Assembly: GCA_019638525.1 (NCBI GenBank)
Contig: JAHBTO010000004.1
Location: 184,823-248,822 of the forward strand
DNA from: Ferruginibacter sp.
GTDB lineage: Bacteria; Bacteroidota; Bacteroidia; Chitinophagales; Chitinophagaceae
Reading direction: 5' to 3'
Length of the DNA: 64,000 nucleotides
A model generated the notes under the pieces. It saw only the letters and a list, made by a program, of their open reading frames with translations, did not search any database and was not told the DNA's origin. The position numbers and the translations under genes were made by a program. Below are positions 1 to 9,296 of the stretch, piece after piece (position 1 is the first letter of the stretch; the number at the start of each line of letters is the position of its first letter).

Positions 1-888
1 CTTTGGGGCCATGATAACGGGGTGCAGCAAGCTGTTAATAACAGCGATGTTCCCGCAGGTGTAGCTTCAAGGTTTGCCAGGGTATGGCGGGTTAATGAAG
101 TTAACACTGCGGGCTCGCCGGTTGATGTTGGCGATATAGATATGCAATGGGATTTAAGTGGATTTGGCGCTGTTACCACATCTGACCTTCGCTTGCTGAT
201 TGATACAGATAACGATGGCTTCTTTGCCGATGAAACACCTATTGCAGGCGCTGTATCATTGGGTGGTGGTATTTATGCATTTAACGGTGTTAGTGCAATT
301 GCCAATAACCTTCGTTTTACATTGGCTACTACCAACCTGTTGCAAACACCATTACCTGTTACGCTTACAATGTTTAATGCAGTACCGGTAAATAAAAACA
401 ATGTATTGGTAACCTGGCAAACATCTACTCAATTTAATAATGCATTGTTTACAGTGCAGCGTTCAAAAGATAATATTAACTGGGAAGATGTTAAAACTAT
501 TGCAGGTGCCGGAAACTCAAACGACATTTTAAATTATGCTGTTACCGACGAAACTCCTTACAACGGTATTTCATTTTACAGGTTAAAACAAACCGATATT
601 AATAATGTGTACAGCTATTCTGTAATTAAAACGGTGAATCTTAATAAAACGGGTAAATTTAATGTAAATGTATATCCTAACCCGGTAGTGCAGATATTAA
701 CTATAAAAGCTGATGAAGATGAACTGCAACGGGTTTCAATTTACAATATGCAGGGGCAAGACCTATCGAAACTTGTTACTATGCAAAAAATTAGCGCTGC
801 CCAGGTAAATATAGATGTAAGTAATCTTAAGCCGGGCATGTACATACTTAAAACAAATTCTACCGTTCAAAAAATAACAAAGCAATAA
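1..888 (+). CDS. T9SS cargo protein, 5'-truncated, type A sorting domain
   Basis: The frame is open to the window edge (it begins LWGHDNG), so this is the C-terminal part of a larger secreted protein; the first internal start-like codon, GTG at 22, is not a real start. The last about 70 residues contain VYPNPV, then VSIYNMQG and LKPGMYILK, the hallmarks of the type A sorting domain that directs proteins through the type IX secretion system to the cell surface of Bacteroidota. Upstream are beta-rich segments, with an acidic stretch (DTDNDGFF) that could bind calcium, and a region around LFTVQRSKDNINWEDV typical of the fibronectin-like module that precedes such sorting domains. The catalytic or adhesive part lies outside the window, so the function is unknown. 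Confidence 0.85.
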   Translation, partial: LWGHDNGVQQAVNNSDVPAGVASRFARVWRVNEVNTAGSPVDVGDIDMQWDLSGFGAVTTSDLRLLIDTDNDGFFADETPIAGAVSLGGGIYAFNGVSAIANNLRFTLATTNLLQTPLPVTLTMFNAVPVNKNNVLVTWQTSTQFNNALFTVQRSKDNINWEDVKTIAGAGNSNDILNYAVTDETPYNGISFYRLKQTDINNVYSYSVIKTVNLNKTGKFNVNVYPNPVVQILTIKADEDELQRVSIYNMQGQDLSKLVTMQKISAAQVNIDVSNLKPGMYILKTNSTVQKITKQ

Positions 889-906
889 AATTATTTAGCA
901 GAAAAG

Positions 907-947
907 AAAATCCCCGGATAATTGAAAATATTCCAGGGATTTTTTTA
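907..947. terminator. Bidirectional intrinsic terminator
   Basis: ATCCC and GGGAT arms with an imperfect inner extension (GGATA against TATTCC) are followed by T7 on the plus strand and preceded by an A-run. The hairpin lies between two convergent genes and could terminate both. Confidence 0.6.
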
Positions 948-962
948 GCATTTATGCAAATA

Positions 963-1529
963 TTATTTGCTTTCGTTTTGCCTGAACCGCTTTGCAATAA
1001 TGGCAAGTTGCGAAGCAGTAAGTGAAGTAGTTTTTTTAAGAATAGCAATAAATTTTTCAACTTCCTTTTCAGTGGCGGGGCAACCAATATTTTGACCCTT
1101 AACAGTTCCATCGGCCATTGTAACTTTTTCCTGCGAATCGTATAAAAGTTTTGCATCTTTATCCAACACCACCCAATAAGGGAGGCCCATATCCTTGCCA
1201 TTATATTTTTCCATCATCTCTTTGCCACCTGCGTTTTCGAGGTTTTCTTTACCCTTGCTTTCCATTACGGTGATGTGTTCAATAATAAAATTATCATCAA
1301 ACAATTTTTTGCATACTTCATCATTTAATGCTGCATCCATCCTGTGACACCATCCGCACCACGATGCATGAAAGATAAGCAGCACTTTCTTATTTTGATT
1401 GCCAGCATCTGTAACTGCTTTTTTTAAAACTACATTGGCAGCCGGTACGGTTGATTGTGCCTGTATGGTAAAGTTTAAAAAGAAAAAGCCTGCAATAAGC
1501 AAAAAGTTTTTTTTCATATTCAATTTCAT
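963..1529 (-). CDS. Secreted thioredoxin-fold protein (CGWC)
   Basis: The 188-residue protein starts with a Lys-rich, hydrophobic signal peptide ending near QAQ. A thioredoxin-like domain follows, with ASWCGWCHRMD: the redox pair is Cys58 and Cys61. The CxWC-H pattern resembles the thioredoxin_7/DUF255-type domains of periplasmic disulfide reductases and isomerases rather than cytoplasmic TrxA (WCGPC). A second in-frame ATG at 1517 (MKKNF) is an equally good start. It lies 33 bp downstream of the PKD-protein gene on the same strand, so both may be cotranscribed. A role in reducing or shuffling disulfides of exported proteins is inferred from the fold and location; the substrate is unknown. 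Confidence 0.8.
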   Translation of the reverse strand: MKLNMKKNFLLIAGFFFLNFTIQAQSTVPAANVVLKKAVTDAGNQNKKVLLIFHASWCGWCHRMDAALNDEVCKKLFDDNFIIEHITVMESKGKENLENAGGKEMMEKYNGKDMGLPYWVVLDKDAKLLYDSQEKVTMADGTVKGQNIGCPATEKEVEKFIAILKKTTSLTASQLAIIAKRFRQNESK

Positions 1530-1561
1530 AAGTTGAGATTAATTTTATAAGTAAAAATAAA

Positions 1562-4501
1562 TTAACGTAACAATACTGAAGTACCTTGTTTCCTGTGTAC
1601 CACGCCATCTACATCCACTGCCTCAATCATCCAAACAACTGTTTGTGTATCTTGTTTCACACCATTTATCCTGCCATCCCACCCGGGCCGGTCGCTTTGC
1701 ATTTGGAATAATAACTTACCCCATCGGTTGTAAACCCTAAAATAATTTACCGTACGAAAACCCATCAACAATGGCCGCAGGTAATCATTTAGCCCGTTAT
1801 CATCAGGTGTAAAAGTTGTTGGCACATAAATTTCAATCTTCTTATGTGTTTTTACAAATTGTGTATCTATGGTTATACATCCTTTATCTGTTGTTAATTT
1901 AATAGTATACAATCGAGGGAACTCTCCTTTAAAATTTGGTGTATAACTACTTGGAAAATCGAGGTTAATGGATGGTTGCCATAACACATTATTACCAATT
2001 TGCCTTGCCTGCAATGGTTCCGGAAAATTGATAACCGCATCCTTATCAGGATACCTTGTACCCGGTGTTGGCGCTTCAATAACCACATCTACCTGCTTAA
2101 CCGTTAATGGTAATGGGCATTGGCTTGTATTTACCGATAAACTGATAGTGTATGTTCCCGGTTGCGGATAACTATAAACAGGGTTGGCTACAGCAGATGT
2201 TTGCCCGTTTCCAAAATCCCACAGGTAATTTAGCGTGGTTGATGTATTATTGAATGTTTTATTAATGATGGGAACCTGAGTATTTGTGCAAATAGATTCT
2301 GCCGAAAAATCTGCAACTGCAAATGGAAGTACTTTTACATTTACTATACTGCTATCAGCGCAACCTTTATCGGATGTTACCAGCAACTTAACAACATAAT
2401 CGCCGGGCAAAACATAACTATGCGATACATCTGTTGTATTTAATGTTGTTCCATCACCCATCGTCCACACGTATTGCATGGTACCACTAAAAATGGTACT
2501 TGTATTAGTAAGATTAAAAAGGTTATTGGCAAAACACTGTTGTGCATTAGGTACGGTAAACCCTGCAACCGGCGAAGCATTTACGGTAACATTAAAACTC
2601 ACACTATCAGGACAACTGTTATCTGTATCAACCAACAGTTTTACCAGGTAATTACCCGGCTGTGCGTAGCTGTACACAACATCTTTACTGTTTACAATAT
2701 TACCATCACCCATATCCCATGTGTAATACAGGTTACCGGTAGCCTGGCTGGTAGTATTGGTAAATACAAACTTATTATCCTTAAAGCATTGTTCGTTTGT
2801 ATTGATAGTAAATCCTGCCACAGGGCTTTCATATACATTTACAACCTGCACAGTACTATCAATACATCCGCTATCTGATAAAGCTACCAGCTTAACATTA
2901 TAAGTGCCGGGGGTACTATAACTATAAGTAACATCTGTACTAGTAAAAATTGTTCCGTCGCCCATGCTCCAGGTATATTGCATGTTACCAGATGATATGG
3001 TACTGTTGTTGGTAAATACAAACTGGTTATTTTTAAAACACTGGTTAAGTGTGTTTGTATTAAAAGCAGCCTGCGGAGCCGGGTTGATTGTAATTGATTT
3101 TACATCGGTATTACTACTGCAACCTACAAAACTAAAAACCGTGGCATAATAATCGCCAGTTTGTAAAACCGTGTATTGAGTTTGATTAGCGCCTGGTATG
3201 GCTATATTATTACGGTACCACTGTATGCTATCTGCCGGCTGAACCTGTAACATAATATTTGTTACCCCATCGTAACATAATACAGAAGGTCCAGTTTGAG
3301 TGATGCTGCTATCCAGTTGAGATGCTGTTACTAAAACTGTATCTTTTGTAGCACATCCACCACCAGCATTAGTAGTGGTAACAACATATTGCGTGGTTAC
3401 CAATGGTGTGGCTATGGGATTAGAAATGTTAGGATTGCTTAACGCCGTTGTAGGGCTCCACGAATAGGCATACCCCGGCGTAGAATTTACACCGAGTAAT
3501 ACCGGCGACAGGTTGCAGGATAGTGTATCCCTGCCTGCATTAGATTGTACGGTAAGCGTGTCAAAAAGATTTGCAAACAAAGTATCAACACAACCATAAC
3601 CTGCATAAGGCTCGGTAACTACTGCAATGGTGGTTCCCGATGGCGGAGGCGGAGTAAAATTGATGGTTTGTGTATTGCCTAAAATGGTAGTGAAGCCTGC
3701 ATCCCACCAGGTATATTTTTGATAACCAAACGGTGCCGATACATTGATGAAAGCATCATCGGGGCAATAGGTAGCGCCGGTAAATGAACTGCTGCATTGT
3801 GTGTTTACATCAATATATGCGTATCCAAAATGCTGGGTAAAAACACAATCTGCCGATTTAAAAAATATCCTGATGGTTTTACCGGCAAGACCATCTAACT
3901 TAACTGAATTAGCCGACCAGTTTTTACACCAAACATCTGTACCGGTAGTATTTGTTGGCGATAAAAAAAATCCCGGTAATCCACTGCTTGCAATAAAATC
4001 AAAACTTGAACATTCAATCATTTTACTATCGGTAACATTAAACACTTCAATCTGCAATCTTGGTTGCTGGTAACCGGGGTGGCCGGGGTCTTGGAAAACC
4101 ACGGCATAATTATAAATAAGGTTATAAGTATTTTGCCCGGCAGGTATAGTAAATGTATAAGATACTCCTTCAGCTTCATTACCACCCATATCATTTCCTA
4201 ATTTTATTGAATGGCCGCTACCGTTGGGACAGTTTACCGGGAAATGGCCAAAAGGGTCTCGCCCATTACCGGGAAAAGAAGTGTACATGGCAAACCTATC
4301 AGGATATAATGCAGGTGATACGGGCAATCCCGGAGGGTCCCAAATGATTGCGTTTTTCCCGCCCAAATCAAAAGTATGGCCAACCCAACATTCCCAGTTT
4401 GTAAAATCGCCAAGTTCAAAATCGATATTAGGAGGGCATTGAGCCTGTATATTTTTATTTGTTGTTACAAGTAATGCAAAGAATAAAAAATATCTATACA
4501 T
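1562..4501 (-). CDS. PKD-repeat surface protein with gliding-motility-type C-terminal domain
   Basis: This 979-residue protein has a signal peptide (ends NIQAQ). An N-terminal beta-domain (about 25-235) follows, then Ig-like segments, then four PKD domains beginning near residues 475, 557, 642 and 725, each with the W/DMGDG or WDFGNG signature and YSY.PG.Y core. The first three share a QCF..N.F..TN motif and look like duplications of one unit of about 83 residues. The last about 90 residues (VPTTFTPDDNG, FRVYNRWGKLLF, GWDG) form the CHU_C/gliding motility-associated domain used as a type B T9SS sorting signal. It is probably an adhesin or a structural surface protein; its ligand cannot be read from sequence. 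Confidence 0.85.
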   Translation of the reverse strand: MYRYFLFFALLVTTNKNIQAQCPPNIDFELGDFTNWECWVGHTFDLGGKNAIIWDPPGLPVSPALYPDRFAMYTSFPGNGRDPFGHFPVNCPNGSGHSIKLGNDMGGNEAEGVSYTFTIPAGQNTYNLIYNYAVVFQDPGHPGYQQPRLQIEVFNVTDSKMIECSSFDFIASSGLPGFFLSPTNTTGTDVWCKNWSANSVKLDGLAGKTIRIFFKSADCVFTQHFGYAYIDVNTQCSSSFTGATYCPDDAFINVSAPFGYQKYTWWDAGFTTILGNTQTINFTPPPPSGTTIAVVTEPYAGYGCVDTLFANLFDTLTVQSNAGRDTLSCNLSPVLLGVNSTPGYAYSWSPTTALSNPNISNPIATPLVTTQYVVTTTNAGGGCATKDTVLVTASQLDSSITQTGPSVLCYDGVTNIMLQVQPADSIQWYRNNIAIPGANQTQYTVLQTGDYYATVFSFVGCSSNTDVKSITINPAPQAAFNTNTLNQCFKNNQFVFTNNSTISSGNMQYTWSMGDGTIFTSTDVTYSYSTPGTYNVKLVALSDSGCIDSTVQVVNVYESPVAGFTINTNEQCFKDNKFVFTNTTSQATGNLYYTWDMGDGNIVNSKDVVYSYAQPGNYLVKLLVDTDNSCPDSVSFNVTVNASPVAGFTVPNAQQCFANNLFNLTNTSTIFSGTMQYVWTMGDGTTLNTTDVSHSYVLPGDYVVKLLVTSDKGCADSSIVNVKVLPFAVADFSAESICTNTQVPIINKTFNNTSTTLNYLWDFGNGQTSAVANPVYSYPQPGTYTISLSVNTSQCPLPLTVKQVDVVIEAPTPGTRYPDKDAVINFPEPLQARQIGNNVLWQPSINLDFPSSYTPNFKGEFPRLYTIKLTTDKGCITIDTQFVKTHKKIEIYVPTTFTPDDNGLNDYLRPLLMGFRTVNYFRVYNRWGKLLFQMQSDRPGWDGRINGVKQDTQTVVWMIEAVDVDGVVHRKQGTSVLLR

Positions 4502-4637
4502 GAATCCTTAAGGTTAAGTGTTTGTTTTGGCTATATACAATGAGATTAACTGCTATAAAGTTATACAAATAAAAAAGAAATCTTCTACCGGCTGTAAAGA
4601 TTCATAATAGTTCTAATTTAAAATATGTAATAGCCTG

Positions 4638-4645
4638 TAAATTTG
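4638..4645 (+). promoter_or_regulatory. Candidate -7 element for the 4691 gene
   Basis: TAAATTTG matches the Bacteroidota -7 consensus TAnnTTTG. It would place the transcript start near 4652, downstream of the possible TTG start at 4643, supporting the ATG at 4691. No clear -33 TTTG is visible. Confidence 0.45.
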
Positions 4646-4690
4646 CATCAACAAACTAAAAAGAAGGCGCCAATAACTAACTACACTAAC

Positions 4691-5155
4691 ATGCAAACTC
4701 ATTTTTCAACAAAATTGATACTAAAAGCCGGATTACTTGCAGGTTCACTCGATATTATTTGTGCTTTTGTATACAGCTATATCAAGCGTGGTACTTATCC
4801 TACAACTGTTTTAAAATTTATTGCCGAAAAAGTTTTTGGAGAAGCTGCATTTACAAATACTGCTCTGCAAAATATAACCGGTTTGCTTATTCATTTTACC
4901 ATTGCCATGTTTTGGACTTTTGTATTTTTTAAACTTTATGACAAGATAAAATTTATGCAAAGCAATACCATCATCACTGCAATACTGTATGGTTTATTTA
5001 TTTGGCTGATGATGAATGTAGTGCTTTTACCTGCATGGGATAAAAAGACTTTTGTTTTTAATGCAGTGCCTTCCATTATCAGCGCAGCCATTTTAATAGT
5101 TGCTATTGGCTTACCTCTTTCAATAATTGCCAGGCGGCATTATCGCAAATCATAA
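4691..5155 (+). CDS. Small polytopic membrane protein (four predicted TM segments)
   Basis: The protein has 154 residues from ATG 4691; a TTG at 4643 in the same frame is rejected because a good -7 element overlaps it. It has hydrophobic segments near LILKAGLLAGSLDIICAFVY, LLIHFTIAMFWTFVFF, ITAILYGLFIWLMMNVVLL and AAILIVAIGLPLSII, so four membrane spans are likely. A short amphipathic part (FGEAAFTNTALQN) sits between spans 1 and 2. The arrangement resembles small DUF1440/YagU-like inner-membrane proteins, but I cannot assign it with confidence. It stands alone between divergent and convergent neighbours. Confidence 0.6.
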   Translation: MQTHFSTKLILKAGLLAGSLDIICAFVYSYIKRGTYPTTVLKFIAEKVFGEAAFTNTALQNITGLLIHFTIAMFWTFVFFKLYDKIKFMQSNTIITAILYGLFIWLMMNVVLLPAWDKKTFVFNAVPSIISAAILIVAIGLPLSIIARRHYRKS

Positions 5156-5163
5156 ATGGGTAA

Positions 5164-5940
5164 TTAAGCTTCCTGCCTGCCCATTGCTGCCAGTTTCATC
5201 TTATTAGCAGTTTCGTGGCCCAGGTAATTTTCAATCCTGTTTTCTACCAGGTAAATCACCGGTGTTAAAATAATGGCCATTACAAATTTGTAAATGTAGT
5301 TCATGATACCAATGGCAAGTATCAACTGCCAGCTAAACACACCCAGGAAAGCAATGAACAGTACAATGTAACTATCTACAATTTGCGAAACCAATGTAGA
5401 GCCGGTGGCTCTTAGCCATAAATGTTTATCGCCTGTTATCTTTTTTATCTTATGAAACACTTTTACATCTACCAACTGGCTAATAAAAAATGCCACCAGG
5501 CTACCAAAGATGATACGCATGTTTTGTCCAAATACGGCATTGTACGATTTTTGGATATTTTCAACCCCTTGCGTGGAGCTGCTTTGCAGCCATACATCGG
5601 CCGGTGGTATGCCTATTGAGATATAATACATGAGAAAAGCGTAGGAAATAAGTATGATAGCTGTTATTGAAATACGCCGTACAGCTTTGGGGCCATAAAA
5701 TTCATTGATGATATCGGTAATAACAAACTCAAGCGGCCATAACAACACACCGCAGGTGAGCACAAACGACATACCGCTTTGACCAAACAAAGTAAAGTTT
5801 ACCGGTTGCATCCCAAAAATTTTTTCCATCGAAAAAAGTTTTGTGCCGATACTTTCGGCAATTAATGCATTGGCCACAAAGAATGCAGTAAACCCAATGA
5901 ACAACTTAGTGGGCCTGTCTTTTAAAATGCTTTGTATCAT
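5164..5940 (-). CDS. Queuosine precursor transporter, YhhQ family
   Basis: A polytopic protein of 258 residues; the ATG at 5940 (MIQSILKDRP) fits the family start better than an upstream in-frame one at 5982, which would overlap the preceding gene. Family signatures are N-terminal FFVANALIAESIGTKLF, then PLEFVITDIINEFYGPKAVRR, RIIFGSLVAFFISQLVDVKVFHKIKK and the STLVSQIVDSYIVLFIAF stretch. YhhQ/DUF165 proteins import queuine-pathway precursors (preQ0/preQ1) used to modify tRNA wobble guanosine. It runs 5 bp downstream of a small membrane-protein gene, suggesting one transcript. Confidence 0.85.
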   Translation of the reverse strand: MIQSILKDRPTKLFIGFTAFFVANALIAESIGTKLFSMEKIFGMQPVNFTLFGQSGMSFVLTCGVLLWPLEFVITDIINEFYGPKAVRRISITAIILISYAFLMYYISIGIPPADVWLQSSSTQGVENIQKSYNAVFGQNMRIIFGSLVAFFISQLVDVKVFHKIKKITGDKHLWLRATGSTLVSQIVDSYIVLFIAFLGVFSWQLILAIGIMNYIYKFVMAIILTPVIYLVENRIENYLGHETANKMKLAAMGRQEA

Positions 5941-5945
5941 TTTAA

Positions 5946-6248
5946 TTATTTGAAGATGAAATGAAAATATACCTGGCAGCAAAAAATGATGATGTTAAAG
6001 ATAATCATCCAGCGGGGAATAGCTGTATTCATTTTAAATGAAGAAAAAATAAAATACAGTATGAGAAAAAGTGCATTTACAATGATGGCACCATAGCCCA
6101 GTATCACCAACGTATTCTCTAACCAGGGCAGCGGTATTGCCAGGTTACCATCGCCGTGCTTTTGTTTCTGCATCTCGATATACCAAAACACAACCGATAA
6201 AATAAAACAGCAATTACATATCACTGTAATCTTTGAAAAAAAACGCAT
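5946..6248 (-). CDS. Small membrane protein, unknown
   Basis: This 100-residue protein has three hydrophobic stretches (near VICNCCFILSVVFWYI, LVILGYGAIIVNALFLILYFIF and MIIFNIIIFCCQVYFHFIF), so three membrane spans are likely, with a charged loop (EMQKQKHGDG) after the first. I do not recognise a family. The stop codon is 5 bp from the YhhQ-type transporter start and the gene lies 52 bp after pcm on the same strand, so pcm, this gene and the transporter could be one operon. No function is inferred. Confidence 0.6.
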   Translation of the reverse strand: MRFFSKITVICNCCFILSVVFWYIEMQKQKHGDGNLAIPLPWLENTLVILGYGAIIVNALFLILYFIFSSFKMNTAIPRWMIIFNIIIFCCQVYFHFIFK

Positions 6249-6300
6249 CAGGCAATATATTTAATGTTTTTGTTTGATTGGTATTCAACTCACCAATTGC

Positions 6301-6957
6301 TTATCCATTTTTACCTGTAAGCATAGGTACAAAACTGAAATTTTCAAATGCTTCTTCAGTAATGGTTTCATCAGCATTTTTTGTAATTCGCAGCATACGT
6401 TGATGAGCACCTTCATCAACCGGTATAACCATTTTACCACCGGGTTTTAGTTGCTGTACCAATTTAGGTGGTATAAAAGGCGCCGCAGCAGTAATAATCA
6501 CTTTATCAAAAGGTGCATAGGTTGGCAATCCTTCGTATCCATCGCCGTAAAAAAATTTTATAGTGGGATATTGATTTTTTAATACAAACTGTTTTGTTTT
6601 TTCAAAAAGTTTTTTTTGTCTTTCGATGGTAAATACTTTTGCCCCCATCTGTGCCAATACCGTGGCCTGGTAAATACTGCCTGTGCCTATTTCTAAAATT
6701 TTTTCGTTTGGTTTTACCTGCAACAGTTGAGTTTGGTAAGCAACCGTATATGGTTGCGATATGGTTTGCCCTTCGCTAATAGGAAATGCCCTGTCTTCGT
6801 ATGCAATCTTATCAAAAGCGCTGTCTAAAAAATAATGCCGGGGAATTATTTCCATTGCCTTCAAAACCTGCTCATCACTTATACCTTTTTCTCTTAAAAG
6901 GTTTATCAGTTTTTTTCGTAACCCTTTATGCTGGTAGCTGTCTTCGTATTTTCTCAT
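6301..6957 (-). CDS. pcm: Protein-L-isoaspartate O-methyltransferase
   Basis: The protein has 218 residues, the usual length. The N-terminal helical part ends with IPRHYFLD and the substrate loop GQTISQPYTVAYQ (63-75). A Rossmann methyltransferase core follows, with SAM motif I ILEIGTGSIYQATVL (87-101), acidic post-I Glu in FTIERQ, and FDKVIITAAAPFIPPKLVQQLKPGGKMVIPV. It methylates isoaspartyl residues of damaged proteins with S-adenosylmethionine, starting their repair, in the cytoplasm. One oddity is Ile in motif I where the common form is GTGSGYQ. Confidence in the family is high. Confidence 0.93.
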   Translation of the reverse strand: MRKYEDSYQHKGLRKKLINLLREKGISDEQVLKAMEIIPRHYFLDSAFDKIAYEDRAFPISEGQTISQPYTVAYQTQLLQVKPNEKILEIGTGSIYQATVLAQMGAKVFTIERQKKLFEKTKQFVLKNQYPTIKFFYGDGYEGLPTYAPFDKVIITAAAPFIPPKLVQQLKPGGKMVIPVDEGAHQRMLRITKNADETITEEAFENFSFVPMLTGKNG

Positions 6958-7035
6958 TGGTAATTACTGTACGCACTGTTTTTGCAAAATGCCCTTCTTA
7001 TAAATTTTTTCCGCCAGTTGTTTACAACCTTAAAT

Positions 7036-8760
7036 TTATCGTAAGCCCATTTCTTTTTCAATTCTTGCTATTTTATCATCCAATACCTTTTCGGTAGTAT
7101 CAAAATCAGCGGCGCTGTTAAGTTTGGTATTTACACTAAAATAAAATTTTATCTTAGGTTCTGTACCACTTGGCCGTGCAGAAATTTTTGTTCCATCGGC
7201 CAAAACAAATTGCAGCACATTACTTTTGGGTAAATGAATGGGTTGTGTTTTACCGGTAGCCAAATCTGTACTAACCTGCAGTTCGTAATCAAGCAACATA
7301 CTTACGGCGGCGCCATCAATGGTGGTTGGCGGGTTTTTTCTGTAGCCTTCCATCATATCAGCAATTTCCTTTGCACCATTCATACCTTTTTTTGTAACAC
7401 TTACCAGGCTTTCTTTATAAAAACCGTATTGCAGGTACATATCAATAAGTTTTTCGAAAAGGCTACGGCCTTTATTTTTTTCATAAGCTGCCATTTCGCA
7501 AAGTAAGGCTACAGCACTAACGCCATCTTTGTCTCGTATCTCATCGCCAATCATCAATCCAAAACTTTCTTCGCCACCAATGATGTATTTTTCTTTGCCT
7601 TCTTTTTCTTTCATCAGTGCTGCAATCCATTTAAAGCCTGTAAGTACATTGTAACAGCTTACGCCATTTTGTTTGGCAATTACATCAATCATATCTGTGG
7701 TAACAATTGTTTTAATTACCATATCATTGGGTTGCTGAAGGCCTTTAGTTTTACGGGCTTCAATCATATAATTAAAAGCAAGCAATGCGGTTTGGTTACC
7801 ATTCATCAGTATCCACTGGCCTTTGTTGTTTTTTACACCAATACCCACCCTGTCTGCGTCGGGGTCGGTTCCTAATAAAATATCAGCATCCAGTTCTTTG
7901 GCATGTTTAAGTCCAATGCTCATGGTTTCTGTTTCTTCGGGGTTAGGATAAACCACTGTAGGAAAATTTCCATCAGGTTTACTTTGTTCATCAACCACAT
8001 GAACATTGGTAAAACCTGCATTTTTTAATGCCTGTGGTACCAGCATGATACCGGTACCATGTATGGGAGTATATACAATTTTTAAATCGTGTTGGGCGGC
8101 ACATACTTCGGGATAAATGGAAAGGCCCTTCACCATTTGCAGGTAGGCATCGTCCATTTCTTTGCCAATGATGGTTATATTTTTTTCGCCACCACTCCAT
8201 TTTACGTCGTCAACCGATGCAATTTTTTCTACTTCCTTTATTACATTCTTATCATGTGGCGGCACTAATTGAGCACCATCATTCCAGTACGCTTTATAAC
8301 CGTTATATTCTTTTGGATTATGCGATGCAGTACAAACCACACCGCCCTGGCACTTGTTTTTACGTATGGCAAAACTCAGTTCGGGTGTAGGCCTCAGCGC
8401 TTCAAACAAAAAAACCTTTATACCGTTAGCTGCAAAAACATTAGCGGTTATTTCTGCAAAAGAACGGCTGTTGTTGCGGCTATCATGAGCAATGGCAACG
8501 CTAACATCATTGCCAAAACATTGCTTTAAATAATTAGCATAACCCTGTGTAGCCATACCAACGGTATATTTATTCATACGGTTGGTACCTACACCCATTA
8601 TGCCACGCAGCCCTCCTGTACCAAACTCAAGATCTTTGTAAAATGCATCTTCCAGGGTGGCCATATCATTAGTTTGCAGTTTTTTTATTTCATCTTTTAC
8701 AGCCTCATCGTAATTACCTGCAAGCCATTTATCTATCTTTTGTTGGGTAGCTTCTGTCAT
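7036..8760 (-). CDS. Phospho-sugar mutase (phosphoglucomutase/phosphomannomutase)
   Basis: This 574-residue alpha-D-phosphohexomutase has all four domains. Near the N-terminus is FGTGGLRGIMGVGTNRMN; the phosphoserine loop is TASHNPKEYNGYK with catalytic Ser146; the metal-binding loop is GTDPDADRVGIG near residue 295; the sugar-specificity loop is GGEESFGLM; and the phosphate-binding loop is SARPSGTEPKIKFY near the C-terminus. It interconverts hexose-1- and hexose-6-phosphates, feeding glycogen, nucleotide sugar and LPS precursors. The long form with GTGGLRG is typical of the Bacteroidota/Firmicutes PGM2-like group. Exact substrate (glucose or mannose phosphate) is not decidable here. Confidence 0.92.
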   Translation of the reverse strand: MTEATQQKIDKWLAGNYDEAVKDEIKKLQTNDMATLEDAFYKDLEFGTGGLRGIMGVGTNRMNKYTVGMATQGYANYLKQCFGNDVSVAIAHDSRNNSRSFAEITANVFAANGIKVFLFEALRPTPELSFAIRKNKCQGGVVCTASHNPKEYNGYKAYWNDGAQLVPPHDKNVIKEVEKIASVDDVKWSGGEKNITIIGKEMDDAYLQMVKGLSIYPEVCAAQHDLKIVYTPIHGTGIMLVPQALKNAGFTNVHVVDEQSKPDGNFPTVVYPNPEETETMSIGLKHAKELDADILLGTDPDADRVGIGVKNNKGQWILMNGNQTALLAFNYMIEARKTKGLQQPNDMVIKTIVTTDMIDVIAKQNGVSCYNVLTGFKWIAALMKEKEGKEKYIIGGEESFGLMIGDEIRDKDGVSAVALLCEMAAYEKNKGRSLFEKLIDMYLQYGFYKESLVSVTKKGMNGAKEIADMMEGYRKNPPTTIDGAAVSMLLDYELQVSTDLATGKTQPIHLPKSNVLQFVLADGTKISARPSGTEPKIKFYFSVNTKLNSAADFDTTEKVLDDKIARIEKEMGLR

Positions 8761-8861
8761 AGTATTTGTTTTATCCTTTCAAAAATAAATTATTATCAAA
8801 TTTAAAAAAGCAATTTAAGTAGTTTTGTATTATGATACGGCATTGCTATATAAATAGGAGA

Positions 8862-9221
8862 ATGCTTCTTATGGTAACAAAAATATTTATTATGCTGGTA
8901 TTTTCTGTTCCATCAGCATCAACAGCCCAGGAAAAAATCAACACCGGTAACAATACTCCGGTAAAAATAAACCCATTATTGCTTTCGGCTTTTAAAAAAC
9001 AAGAAACACCTAATCCATTGCTTGCAGAAAGGGTTAAGCCATCTAAACATGAACTGATGTATTGGCCTTCCTTTTATTTAACAGCCCAACAAATACAATA
9101 CCGTAATAAAAATTTAAACCAATCGGTAACTGCACAAATTGCCAATGATATAATAAGCAATTATGTAAACAATTTATTGTACGGTAAAAAAATGCCTGTG
9201 GCAGTTGTACCCCGTTTTTAA
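8862..9221 (+). CDS. Small secreted protein, unknown
   Basis: From ATG 8862 the product is 119 residues. It begins with a signal-peptide-like segment (MLLMVTKIFIMLVFSVPSASTAQ) followed by a polar domain with no recognisable motif. An upstream in-frame ATG at 8832 would put charged MIRHCYINRR before the hydrophobic core, and TAGTTTTG at 8820-8827 fits a -7 element whose transcript would start near that ATG, so the downstream start is preferred. The mature part contains ELMYWPSFYLTAQQIQYRNKN. Function unknown. Confidence 0.55.
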   Translation: MLLMVTKIFIMLVFSVPSASTAQEKINTGNNTPVKINPLLLSAFKKQETPNPLLAERVKPSKHELMYWPSFYLTAQQIQYRNKNLNQSVTAQIANDIISNYVNNLLYGKKMPVAVVPRF

Positions 9222-9296
9222 AACTTCCCCGTTTTCTTTTTCGTATTTAACAGCCAATACCTTAACAAAGGATTGTTATATGTATTTTTGTTTTTT

